64,000 nucleotides of DNA, from contig JAUIRK010000029.1 of NCBI GenBank assembly GCA_030549495.1, forward strand, positions 222,928 through 286,927, in the 5' to 3' direction. The notes beneath the pieces are model-generated. The model ran no database searches, had not been told where the DNA came from, and was given only the letters and a program-made list of their open reading frames with translations. The DNA comes from Nectonema munidae. Lineage: Eukaryota; Nematomorpha; Nectonematoida; Nectonematidae. This document shows positions 12,861 through 24,195 of this stretch, one piece after another (within the stretch, counting starts at the first letter, position 1; each line of letters begins with the position of its first letter). The translations under genes and the position numbers were made by a program.

Positions 12861-14454
12861 TGAATATTTCTTCTTTTGAAAAGAAAATTTTTTCAAAATT
12901 ATGAACTTTTATAGCATATTTATTTGTTTATTCTGTTATCAAGTCTGACATGTCATCAAATACACAAAAAAAGTTTCCCAGCAAGATCTGTAAACTATTT
13001 CAGGATATTTAATTGACAACTGATTTGAAGCAAACAAGTCTGGATTTTCATTACATCTTTTCAATTTAGATTTAATTGTCTCAGAAATCCAACTTACTTT
13101 TTTTTACAATTTCATTCATTCCTTAAGTTTATCAGTGTTAGTTCCGAAGGACTCCCAAAGGAGTAGATGAAATAAAAATGTGCTTCACAAATAACATCAA
13201 TATTTATGTATTCTGCCTCATAATTAGCTAATTTTTAATTTAAGCACACTTTTACTTTTTATATTATGTTCTTAGTAAGTTGAAAAGTTCTTAGCATCCA
13301 CTGCTGTTGTACGCTATTCCAACCATTGCTGTGTGTAAGTGACGTAATAATAATAAGACATAATTTGTCAAAAATTGCCGAGAAGTTACGAACGATTACG
13401 AATAATATTTTCATAATTATAGCGAAAAGGATATAACCAAGTTAAATCTAGAACTAAGCATTGGAAGCCTACTGATTCGCCACTTTTATAGTATCATGCA
13501 ATTTACTCCTTTACACAATCCTCACTCATTTTATGAGAAGAATATAAAACCTTCTGTTTTTTGCGTTCTAGACATTTTTTGAATTTATAATTTGTTATGG
13601 TCTTGGAAATCAATGAAAATTAAGCAAACACAAAAGGAGTTTTCTTTATCATTTCAAGCTCTGTGCATTTGATCATTGAGATTTGAAGCAAAAGTGTTTT
13701 TTTATCTGTGAATGCCAATAAATTTAACTGTATTCTAAGTTTATATTCATATTTTTGGAAACAATAACAAACACTGCTTTTTTTAATTTCATCTTTTGAC
13801 ATTTTGAGTATAGCGGTATAGTTTTTAGTTGAATGCACTTGAATCCTTCATTTTAATCATGATTTTTCATTTTATGCGTTTTATCATGATAAAGTATCTT
13901 GTTTTTTAAGTATTGTTTTAAAAAAACTTTCAATTTTACGGTTTTATAGTTAAATAGTCTTAAAACAATCTTTTTTAATAAGCCAACTCAAATTCTTCTA
14001 AATATTCTCGAAGATTTAAAAGTTTGGACTTGGCTTGAGGTTTCTGTAAAAATTTTTTTTTCAAAACTCTTTTGAGTGAATAAATAACCTACCATCTTAA
14101 AACTATTCAACTAACTAATAACAATAAAATCTAGTTTTAAAGAACAAGATAGCTTATCTTTATAAATTGCTTAATATCAGAAAATCCTGATTAAAATGAA
14201 GGAATCAAGTGGATTTAACAAAAAATTCAGCCCACTTAAATTAAATTAATTAAAAATATTCGGATTCTGAATACTTCCCCTTTGGGAATCTTAGTTTTAG
14301 ATTCTTTCAAATCTGAAATTGCATTAAAATGATCAAGCCCTATAAAAAAACTTGGGAAAGGCAAATAAAATGTAGAATCGCTTACTTAAGATTAATTTCG
14401 ACATAATATCGATGATAAGTAGAGAAAGGGTTTTTAGTAGAAAAAAAATAGGAA

Positions 14455-14530
14455 AACTTGGTCTAAAAATTTGTTCAACTAAAACTGGGTGGTCTCTCAG
14501 TTCTCTACTATACAGCTTGCGAAATTATTT
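14455..14530. repeat. ~75-bp direct repeat, copy 2
   Basis: Partner of the repeat at 11625-11705; same orientation, with several substitutions. Confidence 0.6.
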
Positions 14531-14539
14531 TATTTGGAT

Positions 14540-16150
14540 TGAATCTGAATAGCTTTAACAGTGTCATATTTTTATTTCTAGTTTCTATAATAACGAACTC
14601 AAATCAAGAGGTCAAGGTTAATCAAGAGTTAACTAATTAAGTAAGAGAGTAATTGACTAACTAATTTTCCATTCCGAGTATTCAAAGAGGCAGTTTTCTG
14701 AGATCGCGTTGTCTGGCCACCGTTAAATTTGCACTAAGTGATAAAAATAGTAATTTTAAGATCATTTTTATATAATAAAGGTCTAACTAATAAAATTTAT
14801 GAGATCCTGGATTTCAAAATTAAGTAACATATTGATGTCCATTTTCATATCTCGATCCGCGAATCTACACCTTTTAACATCGAATCTCTCTATAATTTCT
14901 ATCTATGTTATTTTTATAGAAAACACACTTAATTCACACTTTTCTAATTCTCTACAAAAACTAAAATTCTAAACGAATAAAAAAATTTAATTATAGGAAT
15001 ATTTGAAAATAGCATCTCTCAAAAGTACACTGTTCAGAATGGGACAGATTTTTTTTCAGGAAGATATTATAAGATACCAAAAGTTAATATAATTGAAATT
15101 ATTTTCAGATTCGTATTGTAGACCTTAAATCGCACTGATTTAATAAAAAATTCAAAAATTCTGAAACTTCTACTCATACTTTAATCTGAATTTTCGAAAA
15201 ATATAAAGTGATTTTTACTTTTAGTAACTTTAATAAGAAGATTTAAGCTCAACTCAAAGAAAAGAACATGTTAATAATTTTGTCCAATTTATATAAGTCA
15301 AGAATCTAATTCAAAACGAAACTAAAAGCGAACAAAGTCGAAATCTAACTTTCTTAGATTTAAGAGATCTAGATTTTCTAAATCACTTAGTTAAAACAAA
15401 TGACATATTTAGATTCGGCACGGCAAACAGGGCCAAATTGATATTTTAATATATATTATCTTTCGGTTTTTGATTTGGCATTTTCGGGTAGAAAGTATTT
15501 TTCAAAGGAAATATGTGAAATAGGAAATTAGTTCTTGATTTTCACACAATGTATATAATAAAAGCTTTAATTTTCTTATTTTCAATAAAAAAATTTTTTA
15601 ATGTTCTTGAAAGTATAGTTTTATTCGTGCAAATGTCGTCGTTTTTGGCAAGCACTTTTAATTTTTCTAGCCAATTAAGTGATATTTAATTTCTGTTCAA
15701 CACAATTTGACGTGAATAAAATTTGGTCCCAAAAAAAATTATTATTTCGAGGCCGATTTGCCCAGAAGTTAAATTGATCAAAGACGGAAATGTCTTGAGC
15801 CCGAATTGACCTGCGTCCATTTATTTAGACATATGTTTACTTGTTTTAATATTCAGATTAGTCAAAAAAAACTAGGTTAAAAACGTCAAAGTATAACTTT
15901 TAAACTAAATCTAATCAAAAGATAACAATTGTAGCAAGTGAATGTGGTATGGTCAACTCGCACCGGAAGATTTTCCACGAACATAAAATATTTATCCCAG
16001 ATAAAAAATTTGTATTAGTACTCTTTAAAAATTTTTGAAAAGGAGGCAATTTTTATGAAATTTTGCATTTATCATCTGAGTTAGAATCGTTTTAGGTCAT
16101 AGTTGTATTGAAAATATGGGAACCTACATAAATGACGTCCCTCAAAATAT
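14540..16150. other. No gene seen
   Basis: AT-rich non-coding DNA with no open frame of note. Confidence 0.55.
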
Positions 16151-16153
16151 TTA

Positions 16154-16487
16154 AGGGTACTTATGGGTTATCTCCCCCCCCCCCCTACTCTAAAAAATTT
16201 TTTCCAACTTAATAATTTTAAAATACTAATTGATTAATAATTTTAAATATATAATTAAATATATATATTTAATTTATGAAAATAAATTAAACTAATTATT
16301 ACTTTTTTGCTGTATAATTTTCATTAGTTACACTATATAATATTTTTTAGTAAGTTTTTTTATATATAAAATATTTTTATATTTAGTCATTTATTATTTT
16401 TACTCATCATTTAAATTCAAATAAAATTTTTAAAAAAAATTTTTAGAGTGGGGGGGGGGGCGGGAGATAACCCATAAGTACCTTTTT
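16154..16487. mobile_element. MITE with C/G-tract terminal inverted repeats
   Basis: The left end, GGTACTTATGGGTTATCTCC, runs into a pure C tract and then TACTCTAAAAAATTTT. The right end is the reverse complement, with a G-tract followed by CGGGAGATAACCCATAAGTACC. Terminal repeats are about 45 bp and the interior is extremely AT-rich and non-coding. Total length is about 335 bp. TTAA lies next to the left end and TTTTTAA next to the right, so a TTAA or TA target is possible but not settled. Confidence 0.7.
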
Positions 16488-16489
16488 AA

Positions 16490-17105
16490 GTTTTTGACCC
16501 TCCCTCCCCCTACCTTCTCTTCTTCCTCCCCTCCCTGTAGTGATTTTTACCCCTTCTGTTCTATTTTTTAATACAGAACTTCTAAAATTTGTTTGCTTCC
16601 CCGATAAGGATGTTATATATGTTTGATCCCTAAACAAACATTTAGAAGAGTAAAATCATGAGAAAAAAATATAGAATTTTATTTAAGATATGATAAAAAA
16701 GATTATAAATAAGGATTTACAGAAGAAACAAAGAAAAATTGAAATTATCTCAACTTGGAGACAAAGTGTAACTAGAGACGCATTTAAAATGATGATAAAG
16801 TGGTTGTGCTTGTGGTCCAAACAAAAACCCTAAAAAATGTAATAAATATCACAAATATAGAAGTGAAATTTTGTATAAAGAAAGAAAATATATAAAATTT
16901 TATATATTGGAGACTTTTGAATCAAAAATTTTAAGTTTTGTCTCCATACTTGAAGAAAATATCATAAATTTCGATGAAAAAATTGTAGAATTTTGGAAAA
17001 AAGGCCATTATTTTCTATAATACTCAATCTTTTTAAAAAATTAAAACCGTTTACTATATATTTACACGAAATGTGAAGTCATTGTGTATTGAATTTGCGG
17101 AAAAA
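16490..17105. other. No gene seen
   Basis: Non-coding sequence between the MITE and the histone H1 promoter. Confidence 0.5.
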
Positions 17106-17110
17106 ATGGG

Positions 17111-17239
17111 AAACACTTGGTGAAATCAGACATTAAAGCAGCAAAACTTGCACGAAAAAGGGCAAAATGCGCAAAAATAGAAAATTCTTCTTCGAACGCT
17201 TTGTGTATTCGTATCGGTTCTCTCATGAAAGTATAAATA
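17111..17239 (+). promoter_or_regulatory. Histone H1 promoter region (TATA box)
   Basis: TATAAATA at 17232-17239 lies 91 bp before the H1 start codon. A pyrimidine-rich CTTCATTTTCTCTCTCTC stretch sits where transcription would start. AAACAC at 17111-17116 resembles the AAACACA 'H1 box' of animal linker-histone promoters, in a plausible place. No CCAAT box was seen close by. Confidence 0.6.
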
Positions 17240-17329
17240 CTCGCGCAATTATTTTTCCTTCTTCATTTTCTCTCTCTCTTTCCTTTGTTCGTGGTGTACC
17301 CTTCTGATTTCCTACGCATTCCTGCAAAT

Positions 17330-18265
17330 ATGTCCAATCCTGCTGCTCAATCGAGTCCCAAGAAAAGCGTGCCCAAAGTTAAGAAGTCAACCATTAAAAA
17401 GGCGCCTGCCTCTCACCCTCCTTTCAATGAAATGATCGCTGATGGCATTCGAACCCTAGGAGAAAGAGGAGGTTCATCAAGAATTGCCCTATTGAAATAT
17501 ATATCTGCCAAGTACGACGTTGGAGACAACAAAATCATGATCAATGCCCACCTGAAAAAGGCTTTGAAAAGTGGCGTTAAACTTGGAAAATTGAAACAGG
17601 TAAATTACACCCTTCTATCTAAAATGTAGTCCATTTTTTAAACTAATATTTTGGATATTCAAAATTTTACAAATGTAGATTATGTAGCATTATCAGTTAG
17701 GATACTTTATTGAATATATATTCGATATCATGTATAAGATTAGTTCTAGATCATTCAGAATTTTCTTATAAAATCGGTTTAATTTTGAAACTTCACAAAC
17801 TTGAAGGGTGTGATAATTTTTTTAAATTTCTTAAAAAGTAGGATAACTTGTGTTTTGGTATTAGGTTCAAAGATATAACTTAAAGTTATAGGATCATTTC
17901 AATTTGGCCTGTAAATAATATTGAATTAGAGGACGAATTATCCCTAAACCGAAGTTATATGTATACCTTGATTATAGCATTCTATTTTCCAAATAAATTT
18001 TTAGATAAAAGGTGTTGGTGCTACTGGATCATTCAAATTGGTGACTGATGCAAAATCTCCAAAGTTATCTGAAAAAGAAAGCAAACCCAAACCAGAGAAA
18101 AAGGAGAAAGCAAAAAAAGTTTCGAAGCCAAAGTCTCCCGTAAAGAAGAAGCCTTCTTCAAAGAGTAAATCTGAGTCTAGCAAGAAGAAAGTTAGTAAAA
18201 AAGTTACACCTCCTTCCAAATCCAAGAAAGTAGTTAAAAAAGCAGCATCTTCCAAAAAGAAATAA
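17330..18265 (+). CDS. Histone H1 (linker histone), two exons
   Basis: Exon 1 is 17330-17599 and exon 2 is 18005-18265. The phase-0 intron (17600-18004) has GTAAAT at its donor and TTTTTAG at its acceptor. The spliced product is 176 aa. Residues 1-25 form the Ser/Pro/Lys tail (SSPKKSVPKVKKSTIKKAP). About 26-101 is the H15/winged-helix globular domain: HPPFNEMIADGIRTL, GGSSRIALLKYI, then LKKALKSGVKLGKLKQ joined across the intron to IKGVGATGSFKL. The rest is a Lys/Ser/Pro C-tail rich in KKK and SPxK motifs. The protein binds nucleosome linker DNA and compacts chromatin. I chose the ATG at 17330 because H1 proteins begin with a short Ser/Lys tail and the frame upstream has no ATG. Intron plus AATAAA, with no clear histone stem-loop, point to a replacement or developmentally regulated H1. 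Confidence 0.96.
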
Positions 18266-18341
18266 GTGATTCCATTGGATGAAAAGATGTACATACATGC
18301 AATATTTTTTTTATATATATTTTTTACTATGAAATTTATTT

Positions 18342-18347
18342 AATAAA
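18342..18347 (+). terminator. AATAAA poly(A) signal of histone H1
   Basis: AATAAA 77 bp after the H1 stop codon. I saw no histone stem-loop ahead of it, so the transcript is probably polyadenylated. Confidence 0.75.
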
Positions 18348-18579
18348 AATATTTTTATCAATGTTTACTTTCATTCTAACAAAGGCAATAGAAGGGTCAT
18401 TACTCAATATTCTTAAGAGCATACTTATTAAAATGGTAAATATTAATTAATTTTTCTAAAAAATTGGGGTAGTTTAATTAAGCCCCGTTGTTACAGGAAG
18501 GGAGCGGGTAAACCAGGGCTGCACACATCCTAGTATTAGATGTATGAAATAACATCAAATTGACCCAACTGGCTAGTAA

Positions 18580-18739
18580 GGGGTAGTTCACAATTGACGT
18601 CAACCTTTTTTTTTGAAAAATTTCAACCCCTTCCCCTCATGTCAACTTTTAGATATATCATCACTTAACAAAATCGACTTATGTCAACTTTGGTTACCCC
18701 CCCCCCCAGTTTTAGTTGACGTCAATTGTGAACGACCCC
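18580..18739. mobile_element. PIF/Harbinger-type MITE (160 bp)
   Basis: Terminal inverted repeats of about 25 bp: GGGGTAGTTCACAATTGACG at the left and its near-perfect reverse complement at the right. The element is flanked by TAA on both sides (18577-18579 and 18740-18742), the 3-bp target duplication typical of PIF/Harbinger. It contains a C tract (about 18698-18708). Each end holds TTGACGTCAA, a palindrome containing the CREB/ATF core. A related end (AGGGGTCGTTCACAAT) recurs at about 20225-20240. Confidence 0.8.
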
Positions 18740-18789
18740 TAATTTGTTAGCAAGATATCTTTGATTAACCCATCTAAAATGTCCATATT

Positions 18790-19640
18790 GTCGCATGACT
18801 ACATTGAAATAAGGATTGAAGAGCAGCACAGTGCCAACCTTCTACAGCGTTTGTAGTTCGAGCAATTCCGTCTACTACATTTGTTATCTACATCTTCGAA
18901 TATATGTATCTTAAAATTAGCGCAAAAGCTTCTACAGAACTGATAGAAATTAAGGGTAGAGCGGGTAAACAGAGTATTAATGTGTTTAGTTCTTGATTGC
19001 ATTCCATCGTGGTTTTCATTGCCAATTCTATAGCTTATTTGCACACGCTTTGAGAAAGATGAAAAAGCAGCCTTTGATTTCTGTGTTTGGATATGCGCAT
19101 TGAAACTCAATCATTGATGCCATTTCAAAATCTAAGAGGATTTGCTTCAGAAACTTTCTTGAATAGCAGCTATCATTCTTCTATGAGTATTTCTGTTTTT
19201 ATTTTTTTAAAAGCGCGTATTTTGCAGCTGGATTAGGGATCTTCTCCAAAATTAAAATGTAATGTATATAATTGACAAAATATATAGGCTACAACTTTGA
19301 ATGTTCCATCTTCAAACCATAGTGCAGCTATAATTTCACCATTACCAAATAAAAGAGATCTCTCAGAGTCAGAATACCAGAATTGTACAAAAGGATTGCC
19401 CGATATTTATCAGGAAGTTGAAAATCTATTGAATAGCTAGGAGCAACATCGAAGCTTTTTTTTAGCACGTTGTAGAGTAGTTCGATGAAGACTGTATTTT
19501 TTGGTAATCTCATCAGAGTTTCATTCAACAATGTTTGGCTTTGCCCTTATTTCAATCATTGAACTTTTCATTTTTGCTACTGCTTTTCTTGCTTCAATAT
19601 TTTTCCCATCTGAAACGTTTGAGTGGTCTGATTTAGGGAG
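18790..19640 (-). pseudogene. Decayed Mutator-like (MULE) transposase
   Basis: Reading the minus strand from about 19640 downwards gives the conserved order of a MULE transposase domain: IEARKAVAKMK, LLFGNGEIIAALWFEDGTFK followed by VVAYIFCQLYT, then DFEMASMIEFQ, and finally YPNTEIKGCFFHLSQSVCK. The DGTFK aspartate, the DFE.A aspartate and the GCFFH zinc/turn motif are all visible. The pieces lie in different frames and are broken by stops. The C-terminal part with the third acidic residue is not recognisable, so this is a fossil. No terminal inverted repeats were found. Confidence 0.75.
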
Positions 19641-20222
19641 TGAAATCGCACGATCACCCAAAGTTGTAATAAATGTATTACATTTTTTTTCTGATACTCT
19701 CTACATCGCCAACGTATAGAGGAGGTGTCTTTATGAATGTCTCTTGATTATTGAAAAAAACTGCTTCTTTGCCTTTACAAGTCTTCCGAACTCACAAAAG
19801 TGTTCCATATTCTAAAAAATATCTGTTAAAAATAATTATTAGAAAGGCATGATCAGAAGCAAAGAGAAGTGCGGAAGTTAGGCGCATACAAAAATAATTA
19901 TTCAAGTGAGGAAACAGATGATGCATGTGTCAAAAATTATTATTATTTCTAATATCTACTCCATACCTGCAGTATAATGAGTGATGAAACGTCGAGTGGT
20001 GAAATATCTTTGTGATTGTGTCGCGTGATGAAATGACGAGTTCGTTAAAATGAAGTGTCAAGTGATGAAATATCGCGTGATGAATTGTCCCGCCAATCAT
20101 ATTGATTATTATTATCATGTAATTCGAAAAGTAGTTACATGAAATGTAAAATGTGGAAAAAAGGAAGAAAGAAGTAAGATTTGTATTTACAAGGAGAATT
20201 GCGGAGAGTTTATGAAAGAATA

Positions 20223-20650
20223 TAAGGGGTCGTTCACAATAACAGTATTTAACATCATAAATAAAAACATTCATGTTAATCGTGATATCCTACCCCCATT
20301 TTCTTCAAGATTTCGAAGAACTCATCAGTACAAATTTATAAAAAGCCGACACAAAAAGCACTTCCGCAAAAACTTCTTTTCTAACAGAATTATCAACGAC
20401 TGGAACAGCCTTCCTGCGTATGTAGTGAACTCTCCCACTTTAAACATTTTCAAGCAACGCCTTGACCACTTCTGGAAAGATAAGATGTATACTCCTTCCT
20501 AGCTTAGTAACTTGGAATACCCTAGTTTTCTTATAATCTTTTTTCCATAATTGTCATTTATATTATTCTCGATCAGTTTAGTTATTCTTTTCCGATGCGA
20601 TCATTACAGGCAAATTTGCCTTTCTATTCCCTTAATAAATTATGTTATGT
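20223..20650 (+). mobile_element. 5'-truncated LINE 3' end
   Basis: The frame 20212-20502 encodes the tail of a CR1/Jockey-like reverse transcriptase: RRTHQYKFIKSRHKKHFRKN, FFSNRIINDWNSLPAYVV, FKQRLDHFW. The block (FF..R.I..WN.LP..VV......FK..LD) is the standard LINE C-terminal signature. The element ends in TTATGTTATGTTAT, a short (ATGTT)n tail. Its left junction lies beside TAAGGGGTCGTTCACAAT, which resembles the end of the Harbinger MITE at 18580, so the LINE may have landed in such a MITE. Confidence 0.75.
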
Positions 20651-21246
20651 TATTATGAAAGACTTTTAAAAAGATTTTTGTATGTATGATATTTTATAAA
20701 ACAATTTACTCTACTTGAACACAAACTTAACATTTAACTCCCAAAGTTGAGTCAATTTATGGCATATCCCGCTTTGAGCCTTTCCTTTAATTCCTCAATC
20801 CACACTTTTTTGCTCTCAATCCCAACACAACTGCATAGATTTTATGAAGTCAAATTACCTTTTTGTAATTCTGATTGGATCAATCTTCTAACTCAGTGGT
20901 TTTCAAACTGGAGTCCACCTGCTGCGAAGAAGTTCAATGGGGATCCAGAAGGTGACATTGAGTGAATCGTTTTTTCGCAAAATATTGCACCCATATTGGG
21001 TCATTTGCCATTTTTGCCAATAAATCATATTAAAAAGAATAAATAAGTTAGTCTTTGAATTGAGTACTATTTTTTTCTTTCATGCCTAATTTGTAAATGT
21101 CAATTTTTCTTAATGGCTAAAAAAAATGAAATATGACGACTCACACTTGAAATTTCGTTTTACTGGATTAATGTCTGGTGGGGAAGAGGAACATAAATGT
21201 CCTTTGTTTTGTGAAATGTTTGCGTCCACTATTTTAAAGCCCGTCA
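20651..21246 (+). repeat. Inverted repeat, left arm (hAT 5' end plus flank)
   Basis: About 596 bp that recur reverse-complemented at 23394-23999, roughly 95% identical by eye. The arm includes about 240 bp of sequence outside the hAT terminus at 20894, so it is not simply the transposon's terminal repeat. Confidence 0.85.
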
Positions 21247-22741
21247 AGTGAAGCTTGTTCTTGTAGTGAAGCACTCGAGTTCTGTAAACAAAACTATTGG
21301 TTGAACGATTGCACAAATTCATGTTTGATAAATAACATCTGAAAGTTTTTGCAAAATATTGCCTTGAAAAGTTTCAAAAAATATTTGTTGTCAATAAGTC
21401 CCACAGAAGAACATTGATATTACCTTGCTGCAAAGATATATTGAATGTGCTAAGAAGTTCTGAAGTTGTAAAGTTGGAACACATCTTCATGTTAAACGAT
21501 ACCGTTAGAAGACTAATAGGAGAGATGTCTGATGACATGTCAGAAGTGGTTTTATTGGTTCAGAATTCGATTTTCAACTTTTTTCTCAGACATATGAAAT
21601 GATGGATCCTTGCAACTTGTCTCAGCTTTGCGTTTACGTACGATATGTATATGATAAGAACCTGGTAGATAAATTTTTATTTTGCAAAACTCAGCAATAT
21701 AACAAATGTTTTTACAGCACAATGTATTAAGACGGAATGTGGCTAAGGAAAAATCTCCAGATATAATTAGTTGCGACGATCCATAAAACTATACCCGATG
21801 AGTTGAAAAATGTTTTCAATGAAGTATTTCATTAAAGCAAATGCTTCAAATCTTGTTTTTTTCAATTTGAAAAACTCTTGCTGCACTCAAACGTGAAGTG
21901 ACTTTCCAAAGGAAAATTTTCCAACCGATATGTGGAAAAAAGGCAAAAAATTTCTCGAAGGCAAACTAGATGTGAATTTAGAATTTTCTGATCTCGGTGT
22001 TCCCATATTTCTATCATTTTTAGTGAACATATTTGAATATATGAATTCCTTTAACTTTGCGCTGCAAGGAAAAGAGATCAGAGTGCTCCATTGTAATAAA
22101 AAATTACAGCTTTTGGATAATTGCATTCTTTGTCAAGAAAAATTTTGCTCGATTTTCGAACATATTTGTTGATGAAAATAAGATTTTCATTAATAAAAAT
22201 ACCCTGGAGGCCATAAAACACCGTGTAGCATGCCAAGAAAATCCTCTTTATTTTCTTAATCTAAAAAAATTTACAAATCAAAAATCTGTTTATAATCTCG
22301 CTTAGTAATGTGGCCTCAGAACACTTCTTAATTAATGAACAGTTTATTGATTTGTTTAATGATTGAAGAGTTTCAAAACAGGTTTTTCTGAAATATCACA
22401 TTGCGATTTTTGGATTGAAATGGGAGAGTCAGCTTGCAATGATTGATTCGATTTGCCACTATACATATGAGTGTGAGCAAGCTTTTTCCATGCTACTTAC
22501 CATTGAAACCAAATCTCGAAACAGTTTGGAAGTGGATAATGATATAAAGGTTGCATTGGCCCAAACAGCCAAATTTAGACAAACTGGTTTAGGAAAAGCA
22601 GATGCCATTGAGATTTGGATTGTCCAGACAATTTTTGGATAAACAATGGTGTCGATTTTTTAGTACAGTTGTTTATATGTTGATTAATTTTTTTTAAATG
22701 AGACTCCGAGCTATTAAAAAATTTTAGTTAGACCGCTACGC
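20894..22741 (+). mobile_element. hAT element, ZBED5/FAM200-type (decayed)
   Basis: The left terminus is CAGTGGTTTTCAAACT, a standard hAT end. The right end is degenerate, near AGTTAGACCGCTACG at about 22727-22741. The coding sequence starts at the ATG at 21126: KYDDSHLKFRFTGLMSGG, then KCPLCFEMFA and LKPVK (the BED-like N-terminus of ZBED5/FAM200). Further blocks are LNDTVRRLIGEMSDDMSE near 21500, a LDVNLEFSDLGVPIFLSFLV block at 21968-22026, and a dimerisation region with YECEQAFSMLL and NSLEVDNDIKVAL at 22455-22555. Several stops and frame changes separate these, so it is inactive. The family cuts and pastes through an RNase H-fold transposase. Confidence 0.85.
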
Positions 22742-23149
22742 CAACATTTTTTAGAAAGATTGAGAACAACACTTCAAGCTCAACAAGGGAACAAAAACAT
22801 TCATATATGATAGATCACTACTCATCAGATGTAATTAAGTATTTACCCCACATTATTATTGCCATTTACCAGTCGGATGGTCATAGTCTACCTGTGTAGT
22901 CTATAAGATATGATATACTCTAACCAAGTGAAGGTTTTATAACATGACTAAAAATGATCGCTTTTGTAAATATTTAGGGAGCTGAAATTTTAGTTGAACC
23001 GATTTTATATTTGGTGTTCGAAGATCAAACATTACTTTGTCTTCTAAAGACCATATGGAAAGGTTGCATTAGAGAACTTAAAATCATAAATTATTTATTG
23101 AAATCTATTTTCTCTTTAATAAAAAATAAGTAAATATTTTAAAGTAAAT

Positions 23150-23393
23150 AATTTTCGTCAATAAATGTTTTGTTATTAATTTTCCATTTTTTATCTTATA
23201 CTCATGATATAAAGAAGACATTGAAGGTTTTTAAGAATAAATAATGATTAAAAATAGAAATAATTTAGTTTCTGATCTGCAAAAAATAAAAAAATGTCGT
23301 CGTGTAAATAATCAAAATATGTAAATAGTACATGTCCAAATAATATAAATAAAAATGAAAAAAATTGAAGGCAAGCTGTTTTCCACACCACCA
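23150..23393. repeat. Short derivative of the palindrome-arm repeat
   Basis: 23150-23235 matches 35850-35933 almost exactly (GTCAATAAATGTTTTGTTAT through GACATTGAAGGTTTTTAAG). 23245-23393 then matches 36510-36665 (ending AGCTGTTTTCCACACCACCA). The intervening ~575 bp of the arm is absent. This shows that arm sequence is dispersed and exists in deleted form. It abuts the hAT inverted-repeat arm exactly at 23394. Confidence 0.75.
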
Positions 23394-23999
23394 TGACGGG
23401 CTTTAAATAGTGGATGCAAACATTTCAGAACACAAAGGACATTTTTGTTCCTCTTCCCCACTAGACGTTAATCCAGTAAAACAAAATTTCAAGTGTGAGT
23501 CGTCATATTTCATTTTTAGGCCATTAAGAAAATGGACATTTACAAATTAGGAATGAAAAGCAATGAAAGAAAAAAATAGTACTCAATTCAAAGACTAATT
23601 TATTTATTCTTTTTAAATGTGATTTATTGGCAAAAATGGCAAATGACCCAATATGGGTGCAATATTTTGGGAAAAAAACGATTTACTCAATGTCACCTTC
23701 TCGATCCCCATTGAACTTCTTCGCAGCAGGTGAAATCCAGTTTGAAAACCACTGATTTAGAAGATTGATCCAATCAGAATTACAAAAAAGGTAATTTGAC
23801 TTCATAAAATCTATGCAGTTGTGGTGTGATTCAGAGCAAAAAAAGTGTGGATTGAGGAATTAAAGGAAAAGCTCAAAGCGGGATATGCCATAAATTGAGT
23901 CCACTTTGGGCGTTAAATGTTAAGTTTGTGTTCAATTAGAGTAGATTGTTTTATAAAATATCATACATACAAAAATCTTTTTAAAAGTCTTTCATAATA
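23394..23999 (-). repeat. Inverted repeat, right arm
   Basis: Reverse complement of 20651-21246. On the minus strand it holds the hAT terminus (ending at 23754) and the N-terminal BED-like codons (KYDDSHLKF, EEEQKCPLCSEMFA). It keeps the C-x2-C pair more canonically than the left arm. Confidence 0.85.
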
Positions 24000-24195
24000 A
24001 TTATTTCAATTAAAATAAAGTTTTTTTTTTACTAACTATCTTTTTATTGAAAAAACAGTATAATGATGACGAAGCTATCATATATATTACAGCTGAATCA
24101 GTTGTGAATACAATAATAGAGAGCATACAGAGTTCAAATTGAGTAGTTCACATGTCAGTTTTAATTGATGTTTTATTGATTTAGTGAACATTTGT

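Noticed and set aside
18001-18294. Minus-strand frame antisense to H1 exon 2
   Set aside because: Phe/Leu/Ser-rich translation is the mirror of the Lys-rich H1 tail.
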